Positions 26,050 to 32,498 of a DNA stretch of 32,498 nucleotides are shown here, piece after piece; the stretch's first letter is position 1; each line of letters begins with the position of its first letter. The stretch is from Candidatus Parvarchaeota archaeon (GTDB lineage: Archaea; Nanobdellota; Nanobdellia; Parvarchaeales; Parvarchaeaceae): positions 1 to 32,498 of the forward strand of contig JAMCSP010000028.1 in the NCBI GenBank assembly GCA_023378865.1, in the 5' to 3' direction. The position numbers and the translations under genes were made by a program. The notes below the pieces were generated by a model that searched no databases, was not told the origin of the DNA, and saw only the letters and a program-made list of their open reading frames with translations.

Positions 26050-26579
26050 TTTCCTTTGTATTCTACGGTTTTATCGTCTTCCTTCTTTATTTCTTCCTGT
26101 ATTGTTTCCTTTATTTCCTTGAATTCTTTTTTATCAACGTCAAAGTAATCATAAAATGACGGGGTAATTTTTATTACCTTTTTACCGTCTTCCACTGCGG
26201 TTGAGACCAGCCCTCTGGACTGCAGTTCCTTGACGTGCTGATATGAAATGCTGCCCCGCTTTTTAATTAAATCCGCCTGCTTTATTTTTCCATTTAGGAC
26301 TATCAAGCTAAGTGTCATTAAAACTCCCCTGCTCATGTCTGTCCTGAGGTTATCCTGAACCAGGTAAAGAAGATCACTCCTCAGCCTCATTCTGTATAAA
26401 TTGCCTTCTGTCAAGATGTAAAACGCGCTCTTTCTTTCAGAATACCCTTTATTAAGATCATTGACGGCCTTTTTTACCATTATCGGATCTGATTTTGTCC
26501 TCTTTACTATCTCCTCCAGGCTTATGCCATCACCAAAGGAAAATATAAGCGCTTCAACATACTCGTTTATCTTTACCAT
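26046..26579 (-). CDS. scpB: Segregation and condensation protein B
   Basis: EYVEALIFSFGDGISLEEIVKRT (wHTH), RSDLLYLVQDNL, LSLIVLNGKIKQADLIKKRGSISYQHVKELQSRGLV; adjacent to scpA. Confidence 0.85.
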   Translation of the reverse strand: MVKINEYVEALIFSFGDGISLEEIVKRTKSDPIMVKKAVNDLNKGYSERKSAFYILTEGNLYRMRLRSDLLYLVQDNLRTDMSRGVLMTLSLIVLNGKIKQADLIKKRGSISYQHVKELQSRGLVSTAVEDGKKVIKITPSFYDYFDVDKKEFKEIKETIQEEIKKEDDKTVEYKGN

Positions 26580-26628
26580 ATTACCGATATAAGGATATAG
26601 TCACATTTATTGATTTTAAAAGTTCACA

Positions 26629-27291
26629 TCACTTTACCCTGCTTTTTACGTAAATTTCCTCGAAAGGTTCATTCTGTGAAATCTCCACTTTATTCATATT
26701 TGATATGAACAAAAGCGGCAGTAAAGTATAGATTATTTCCTTCCTGTCGTTCTTTTTTGTTACCAGCTCAGAAAAAAGAACGATTTCTTTAATGCCGAAG
26801 AGTTTACCTAATTTTTCTAGTAGCAGTCTTATTCTATCCTCTATTTTAACTTCCTTCAACTTTAATTCGAAGTTTATTTTCTGCTTTGTATTATACCGCA
26901 TAGCTTCTCTTATTGTATTTATAAGCTCGGTAAGAGTTATCTTTCTGCTCCTGAAAATCGGAAGTTTCGATGTAACTGCTATGTCAAACGGCACAGCCTT
27001 TATATACCTCTGCTGGCTTTCTCTCTCCTTTTTTACGTTAAGCTCAAGCATTTCCTCTACAACGGTATCGGATTTCATCTTAAGAAGTATGGCAGCAGTG
27101 TAAACAAACTTCCCACCAAATCTAAAGTCTATCTGGTTTATTTTAGAGATCAGCGCAGCGAACCTGTCTGCTATTTTAATAAGGTCTATGTCCATTGGAT
27201 CCATGCCTTCATCCCTTATTATTGTGGTTATAAGATGCTCCCACCCAAGCTCGTCGTTCAGTATAAGCTTGTATATTTCTTCGTGATCCAT
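26629..27291 (-). CDS. scpA: Segregation and condensation protein A
   Basis: MDPMDIDLIKIADRFAALISKINQIDFRFGGKFVYTAAILLKMKSDTV; C-terminal VLFSELVTKKNDRKEIIYTLLPLLFISN. Confidence 0.88.
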   Translation of the reverse strand: MDHEEIYKLILNDELGWEHLITTIIRDEGMDPMDIDLIKIADRFAALISKINQIDFRFGGKFVYTAAILLKMKSDTVVEEMLELNVKKERESQQRYIKAVPFDIAVTSKLPIFRSRKITLTELINTIREAMRYNTKQKINFELKLKEVKIEDRIRLLLEKLGKLFGIKEIVLFSELVTKKNDRKEIIYTLLPLLFISNMNKVEISQNEPFEEIYVKSRVK

Positions 27292-27292
27292 T

Positions 27293-29578
27293 TCAACCGA
27301 AGTAATTAAGCTCCTTCGCCTTTTCTTTTTTACTGTAAAGTTTCTTTGCCATCTCTTCGTACTTCTTTGCGTCTTCCGGAGTCAAGCTTGGCCTTACAAG
27401 ATCAAGGGCCTTCTCAAAGTCTTCCCTGGTTACCTTGCTTGCAGAAATGTTACTTCTAAGAGCATTCATCCCTGCTTCCTTTGCAAGTCTTTCTATGTCC
27501 GAACCAACGTAGCCTTCTGTTTTTTTGACAAGGAATTCAATCAGTTCTTCCTTATCGCCTTCTATCGGCATTTTATTTAAGTATACTTTAAGTATTTCCC
27601 TTCTCCCATTCTCATCCGGAGGGGGGACAAATACTATGTTGTCAAACCTGCCTGTCCTCAGTATTGCCGGATCGACCTTGTCAACCCTGTTTGTAGCGCC
27701 TATAACGATTACGTTCTTAAGAGGCTCTATTCCGTCTAATTCTGTAAGCAGCTGATTCACAACCTGTTCTGTTGCATTGTTTCCTTCATAGTTAGATCTT
27801 GACGAAGCTATACTGTCAAGTTCATCTATAAAGATTATGGATGGAGAAACCTGTCTTGCTTTGTCAAATATCTCCCTTATCCTTTTCTCGCTCTCCCCTA
27901 CATACTTGTTGTATATCTCAGGCCCTTTAATCGCAATGAAGTTTGACTCTGTTTCATGTGCCACGGCCCTTGCAAGCAGTGTTTTTCCTGTGCCAGGTGG
28001 ACCATAAAGCAGTATTCCCTTTGGAGGTGTTATACCTATCTTTCTAAATGAATCGGGGTGTTTTAAAGGCCATTCTATCGCTTCTTTAAGTTGGGCTTTT
28101 ACCTGATCTAATCCTCCGACGTCCTCCCAGCCGACACTTGGCCTTTCAACTAAAACTTCACGCATTGCACTTGGCCTTACAAACCTCAATGCCTCCCTAA
28201 AATCGTCCATTGTAACTATAAGCTTTTCAAGAACGGTTTTCGGAATATTTTCTCCCTCTTTAACATTCAGTTCGTTTATGTTCCTCCTTATAACATTCAT
28301 AGCAGCTTCCTTTATCAGCGATTCTATATCTGCACCAACGAAACCATGAGTTATCTTTGATATATAGCCAAGATCAACGGATTTATCCAAAGGCATGTTC
28401 CTTGTGTGTATGTTCAAAATTTCTAGCCTTCCTTTTTCATTTGGCACACCAAACATTATCTCCCTGTCAAACCTTCCAGGTCTACGCAATGCAGGGTCTA
28501 TTGCATTTGGCCTGTTAGTAGCGGCTATGACTATAACCTTGCCCCTGCTTTTCAGACCGTCCATCAATGTAAGAAGCTGTGAAACAACCCTGTGCTCCAC
28601 TTCTCCTATGCTTTCTTCCCTTTTTGTAGCTATTGCATCTATTTCATCTATGAAAATTATTGAAGGAGCATTCTTTTCCGCTTCATCGAATATTTCTCTT
28701 AATTTCTTTTCTGCATCGCCTACCCACTTGCTCATAACCTCTGGTCCGTTTATTGTTATGAAATGAGCATCGCTTTCATCTGCCACGGCCCTTGCAAGCA
28801 GTGTTTTTCCTGTGCCAGGTGGACCATAAAGCAAAACGCCTCTTGGAGGAGTTATACCAAGCCTCATGAATATCTCGGGATGCTTTAAAGGCATCTCTAC
28901 CATCTCTCTTATCTTTGAAACCTCGTCTGACAGTCCGCCGACATCCTCGTAGCTTACATGCTTTACTCTGGATTCTTCGGAAAGCTTGACCGGTTCAGGA
29001 GATATGTTTATATCTGTGTTTTCTGTTATGACCACAAATCCTTTCGGAGAAGTTGAAGTAACTAAAAAGCGAAGCTCTGAAAAACCGAACTGAAAAGACG
29101 GAAAAGCAGTGTTCTCGAATATACTCATGATATCATCTCCAAAAAACGAAGCAAACGAGCTTCTTCCTCCGCTCCCAAGAGTTATTATGTCTCCCTTTGA
29201 TATTGCTCTGTCTAAAAGTAATCGCCCTATCACATTTTCTGCGCCGCGTATAGATATTGTAGACAATGGAGAAAGGTTGACTACATCAGCTTCGTAGACC
29301 TCTGCTTTCCTAACTATTACATTTTCCCCTATTGCCGCTTTTGCATTCTTTCTGGTAGTACCGTCCATCCTTATTATATTTAAACCTAAATCACCGGGGT
29401 GAGCTCTATCGACCTTTGCAACGGTTTTTCTATTGCCCTCTATTTCAACGAAATCTCCGGGCCTTACCCCTATCTGTTTCATCCAAGGAGTTCCTATCCT
29501 TACCGAATTCTGCCCTATATCATCCTGCTGTGCTTCTGCAACCTTTAGACTTATTTCTATTTTGTCATTATCTTCCAT
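27293..29578 (-). CDS. CDC48/VAT-type AAA+ ATPase (two AAA domains)
   Basis: N-domain followed by two [15 protein letters not shown] Walker A motifs, [11 protein letters not shown] and [11 protein letters not shown] Walker B, and two arginine-finger regions ([18 protein letters not shown]). Confidence 0.97.
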   Translation of the reverse strand: MEDNDKIEISLKVAEAQQDDIGQNSVRIGTPWMKQIGVRPGDFVEIEGNRKTVAKVDRAHPGDLGLNIIRMDGTTRKNAKAAIGENVIVRKAEVYEADVVNLSPLSTISIRGAENVIGRLLLDRAISKGDIITLGSGGRSSFASFFGDDIMSIFENTAFPSFQFGFSELRFLVTSTSPKGFVVITENTDINISPEPVKLSEESRVKHVSYEDVGGLSDEVSKIREMVEMPLKHPEIFMRLGITPPRGVLLYGPPGTGKTLLARAVADESDAHFITINGPEVMSKWVGDAEKKLREIFDEAEKNAPSIIFIDEIDAIATKREESIGEVEHRVVSQLLTLMDGLKSRGKVIVIAATNRPNAIDPALRRPGRFDREIMFGVPNEKGRLEILNIHTRNMPLDKSVDLGYISKITHGFVGADIESLIKEAAMNVIRRNINELNVKEGENIPKTVLEKLIVTMDDFREALRFVRPSAMREVLVERPSVGWEDVGGLDQVKAQLKEAIEWPLKHPDSFRKIGITPPKGILLYGPPGTGKTLLARAVAHETESNFIAIKGPEIYNKYVGESEKRIREIFDKARQVSPSIIFIDELDSIASSRSNYEGNNATEQVVNQLLTELDGIEPLKNVIVIGATNRVDKVDPAILRTGRFDNIVFVPPPDENGRREILKVYLNKMPIEGDKEELIEFLVKKTEGYVGSDIERLAKEAGMNALRSNISASKVTREDFEKALDLVRPSLTPEDAKKYEEMAKKLYSKKEKAKELNYFG
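27959..28011. repeat. 53-bp exact direct repeat within the CDC48 gene (second copy 28781-28833)
   Basis: tgccacggcccttgcaagcagtgtttttcctgtgccaggtggaccataaagca occurs identically at both sites, 822 bp apart. Confidence 0.97.
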
Positions 29579-29582
29579 TTTA

Positions 29583-30086
29583 TTAACCTCCCAATATGAA
29601 TACCTTCTTTTTCAAGTATTCAACCTTCCATTTTTTTATGAAATTCTCTGCGTCCTTCTCATGTATAGAAGGCACAAAAATAGCACTCTTAGTTAGTCTT
29701 CCTCCTCCTAAGGTCTGTAATAACCCTTCTTTTCCCCTTCTTCCCAGCAATGCATAATTAAACAGCATCTTTTTGCTCTGATCTAATCTCGTAAGATCAT
29801 AAAATATTTCAGTTATCTCATTGAACCCCAGTTTATTAAAAAATGGCTCGTTGTCAAAAATACTTACTGCATCCATAAACTGTGAAAACATCTTCCTTTG
29901 CAGCATATCCACCATATCCAAAAATTCTATGTTTTTTCCGAAGACCTTTTCTATCCTTTCCTCATTGTCTCTGCTATCCTCTTTTAAGATAACATAAAGT
30001 TTATCATCCTTCTTTATCGCATCAAAAAGGCATTCAATTATATCATCAGGAATAGAGTCTATTTCCATATGTTTACGATAAACCAT
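29583..30086 (-). CDS. Hypothetical protein upstream of CDC48
   Basis: 167-aa ORF separated from the CDC48 start by about 4 bp, same strand; no family recognised. Start may be internal (MEIDSIPDD). Confidence 0.7.
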   Translation of the reverse strand: MVYRKHMEIDSIPDDIIECLFDAIKKDDKLYVILKEDSRDNEERIEKVFGKNIEFLDMVDMLQRKMFSQFMDAVSIFDNEPFFNKLGFNEITEIFYDLTRLDQSKKMLFNYALLGRRGKEGLLQTLGGGRLTKSAIFVPSIHEKDAENFIKKWKVEYLKKKVFILGG

Positions 30087-30093
30087 ATGAATG

Positions 30094-30127
30094 AACTAAT
30101 ATAAATAACTTTCGCTTTCGTTTCGCT
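30094..30127 (-). promoter_or_regulatory. Putative archaeal promoter (TATA plus repeated CGAAA elements) of the hypothetical-CDC48 operon
   Basis: Minus strand reads AAGCGAAACGAAAGCGAAAGTTATTTATATTAGTTCATTCATATG; TATA-like TTTATATTA about 10-20 nt before the start with purine-rich repeats in the BRE position. Confidence 0.5.
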
Positions 30128-30218
30128 TTAAAAAGCTTTCTCTTCTCATAATTTTATAAAAATATAAAATTAGCATTAAAACAGTAAAGCTTAAAAATAG
30201 AAAAAAACGTAAAATGCT

Positions 30219-30452
30219 ATGGTAGTTGCAACAGACGCAGGGGCTCTATATGCGATAGCCGCAGCAATAGCAATAGCAGGTGGTTTAATAGGTACCGGAA
30301 TGGCACAGCAGGGAATTGGTGCAGCCGGTATGGGAATAATCGCTGAAAAACCTGAGAAATTTGGACAGGTACTTTTCTTCTTTGTAATCCCTGAAACACT
30401 ATGGATAATAGGTTTCGTGCTGGGGTTAATATTGCTTTTACAGATATTGTGA
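30219..30452 (+). CDS. atpK: A-type ATP synthase subunit K (proteolipid, one hairpin)
   Basis: LYAIAAAIAIAGGLIGTGMAQQGIGAAGMGIIAEKPEKFGQVLFFFVIPETLWIIGFVLGLILLL, with conserved Glu in helix 2. Confidence 0.93.
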   Translation: MVVATDAGALYAIAAAIAIAGGLIGTGMAQQGIGAAGMGIIAEKPEKFGQVLFFFVIPETLWIIGFVLGLILLLQIL

Positions 30453-30468
30453 GGCATAGCGTTATTAT

Positions 30469-31029
30469 ATGAGCCTGGAGAAAATAGCAGAACACATAGA
30501 GAAAGAGACAGATACTAAAGTCAAAAAAATGATTATAGAAGCGCAGATAAAGGCAAATCAATCAGCTAATGAGGCAGATAAAAAAGCCGAAGAGATACTG
30601 AAAGAAGCAAAAGACAAAACAAAAGTCCTTGTATCCGAAAAAGAAGAGATTGAAAAAGCCAAGATAAACGTTGAAAAGAACCAGATAATAAAAAAGGCCA
30701 TGAGCAGTGCTTTCAAGGAAAGCATGAACAACCTTTATTCTTCGGAATCTAAATTCAGCAAAACTGCACAGTATGAAAAATTGATGAATATGCTTATAAA
30801 GGAGGCTAAAAAAAGAATCGGGGAAGATTCAATTCTTTTTATGAATAAGGATGATCTGCAGACTTTCGGAAAGAAGGAAAAGAACGCCAAGCTAATGAAA
30901 AAAAGTATGTTTGGAATTTATGCTGAAAGCCAAGACGGAAAATTCTCGATTGATTTATCCCTGGATAAAGTGATACAGTCTCTAGAAGAAAAAATTGCAA
31001 AAAGAGTAATTGAAAACCTGGAGAAATAA
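30469..31029 (+). CDS. atpE: A-type ATP synthase subunit E
   Basis: Long charged N-terminal helix and E-subunit-like C-terminus; operon position K-E-C-F-A. Confidence 0.85.
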   Translation: MSLEKIAEHIEKETDTKVKKMIIEAQIKANQSANEADKKAEEILKEAKDKTKVLVSEKEEIEKAKINVEKNQIIKKAMSSAFKESMNNLYSSESKFSKTAQYEKLMNMLIKEAKKRIGEDSILFMNKDDLQTFGKKEKNAKLMKKSMFGIYAESQDGKFSIDLSLDKVIQSLEEKIAKRVIENLEK

Positions 31030-31030
31030 A

Positions 31031-32071
31031 ATGGATTCTACATATGCTGGTGCGTACGGACATGTTAAGGCACTTTACCTTAATCTTTTAAGAAAGGACG
31101 AGATAGACAGAATAAAGGAAACCAAGAAAGAAGAATTCATGAATGTACTTTCTTCTACATCTTACAAAAATGAAATTGATCAGTTCTATAACCGTTTCAA
31201 GGAACCGGATATAATGGATGTTGTCGTAAACACTCATTTTTTAAATAACTGCAATTCCGCCATAGGAGTACTTCCAAGCATCGGAAAGCCGCTGATAAGG
31301 AGCTACCTTTCCAAGATAGACATACAAAACATAAAACTTATCCTTGCCGCAAAACTAATAGGAAAGAACGTGGAAATGACAGAGAACCTTTTGACTATAG
31401 GGAGGAGCTTCCCATTAGGATTATCAAGTCCCCTGATAAGCAAAGAAGAATACAGAAATATAATAGAGCAAAAAGACACTGTTGAAGTCATAAATTATCT
31501 TACAAGATATCCTTACGGAAGAGTACTGCTTCCTTTTTCAGTTTCTGCTGAATTAAGCAGAGACGTTTCTGGAATGGCATTGGCACTGGACATAGAATAT
31601 TACAATGACCTGCTGAGGAACTTCAAATTCTACAATGGGAATGAGGGTCCTGTCCTGAGATTCATACAGGGACTAATAGATTTGAGAAATGTAATAACAG
31701 TAATCAAGGAGATAGAGCTGAAAAAACCCGCAAAGGAGCTTTTGATAAAAGGCGGATCTATCAGCATAGACAAACTAAATGACATGACAAAGATGAATAT
31801 AGAAGAGTTCATAAAGGACTTGCCATATGATTTGAATGAAGCTCTGGAACTTTACAAACAGGACGGACTTATAGCAAATTTTGAAGTAGAGTTAAAGAGA
31901 ATCGTGCATGATAAGTACTTACCGATATTCAGGGCAAATTCTTTATCAGTAGCAGCTACGCTTTCATTCATAATAAGCGCGGAAATAGAAAGGGACATTA
32001 TAAGGCTTAACTGGTTTAAAAAATATTATAACATAGAAAAAAAGGTAGTCGATATAGGATATGGAATTTAA
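31031..32071 (+). CDS. atpC: A-type ATP synthase subunit C
   Basis: MDSTYAGAYGHVKALYLNLLRKDEIDRI...; LRFIQGLIDLRNVITVIKEI; operon position. The ATG at 31031 is preferred over the ORF-track start 31010, which lies inside atpE. Confidence 0.88.
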   Translation: MDSTYAGAYGHVKALYLNLLRKDEIDRIKETKKEEFMNVLSSTSYKNEIDQFYNRFKEPDIMDVVVNTHFLNNCNSAIGVLPSIGKPLIRSYLSKIDIQNIKLILAAKLIGKNVEMTENLLTIGRSFPLGLSSPLISKEEYRNIIEQKDTVEVINYLTRYPYGRVLLPFSVSAELSRDVSGMALALDIEYYNDLLRNFKFYNGNEGPVLRFIQGLIDLRNVITVIKEIELKKPAKELLIKGGSISIDKLNDMTKMNIEEFIKDLPYDLNEALELYKQDGLIANFEVELKRIVHDKYLPIFRANSLSVAATLSFIISAEIERDIIRLNWFKKYYNIEKKVVDIGYGI

Positions 32072-32384
32072 AAAAATAGTTTTTATCGGGGACAGAAGGG
32101 ATAGCCTGGGATTGAAGCTTGCAGGTATAGACAATTCAATGGATTTAACAGGAAAAGAAGCGCTTAATGAAGTAATTAAATTAATAAAAAGCAAAGAATA
32201 TAACCTTATAATAGCCGAAGAAAGTATAAAGGAATATGCGGACCAGAACGAGCTTAGCGCAATAAATTTAAGCGTTGATCCGCTAGTATTGCTTATACCT
32301 TCACAGGAAGTAGAAGAAAGCAAAGAATCGCTGGAAAGTCTGGCAAAAAGAATACTGGGGGTGGATATAACCAAATTAAAATAA
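32061..32384 (+). CDS. atpF: A-type ATP synthase subunit F
   Basis: KKIVFIGDRRDSLGLKLAGID...; LIIAEESIKEY; LIPSQ; position between C and A. Confidence 0.87.
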   Translation: MEFKKIVFIGDRRDSLGLKLAGIDNSMDLTGKEALNEVIKLIKSKEYNLIIAEESIKEYADQNELSAINLSVDPLVLLIPSQEVEESKESLESLAKRILGVDITKLK

Positions 32385-32385
32385 G

Positions 32386-32498
32386 ATGGAAGGAAAGGTA
32401 ATAGGAATTTCTGGTTCTGTAGTAACTGTTTCTGGTCTTGAAGATCCGAAAATGAACAATATTGTTTTCATAGGGGAAAATGAACTTGTTGGTGAGAT
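32386..32498 (+). CDS. atpA: A-type ATP synthase subunit A (partial, N-terminus only)
   Basis: MEGKVIGISGSVVTVSGLEDPKMNNIVFIGENELVGE, start of catalytic subunit A; runs off the window. Confidence 0.88.
   Translation, partial: MEGKVIGISGSVVTVSGLEDPKMNNIVFIGENELVGE

Noticed and set aside
30191-30561. Minus-strand ORFs of 88 and 114 aa
   Set aside because: Antisense to atpK and atpE; low-complexity shadow translations.
31010-31030. Extended start of atpC (MKTWRNK)
   Set aside because: Lies within the end of atpE; the ATG at 31031 directly follows the atpE stop and gives the expected N-terminus.
1-32498. CRISPR array, IS/transposon, prophage, integrase, toxin-antitoxin or other defence system
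   Set aside because: No regularly spaced repeats, transposase/integrase motifs or defence-family signatures were found in either strand; the region is housekeeping in character.

Overview
The window is a compact, AT-rich archaeal chromosome segment made up almost entirely of housekeeping genes. It looks like a reduced-genome, possibly DPANN/ARMAN-like archaeon; that placement is inference only. Contents in order: partial aIF5B (-); ndk with a tandem duplication of its promoter and 5' end; a sugar-phosphate nucleotidyltransferase; galT-like; a SelB/EF-Tu-like GTPase; RNase Z; TatD; an HExxE-type hypothetical; tRNA-Thr(TGT) with a strongly non-canonical T-loop; HAD hydrolase; SPFH protein; metallophosphoesterase; complex I membrane-arm genes nuoJKLMN; a SHOCT-like membrane protein; a truncated S10-type ribosomal cluster (L2-S19-L22-S3-L29); an HhH protein; a zinc ribbon protein; KsgA/Dim1; SMC; TrmB-like regulator; small membrane protein; a HIT protein lacking the central histidine; ScpB; ScpA; CDC48/VAT; a hypothetical; and the A-type ATPase genes K-E-C-F-A (A partial). 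I found no CRISPR array, insertion sequence, prophage, rRNA or recognisable defence system. The observations most worth checking are the tRNA-Thr T-loop (GCCAGCA instead of TTCRANN), the exact 155-bp tandem duplication at ndk, several proteins with substituted catalytic motifs (HIT, nucleotidyltransferase, SelB-like GTPase, GalT zinc site), an exact 53-bp DNA repeat shared by the two AAA domains of CDC48, and an 80-bp rpsC/rpmC overlap.
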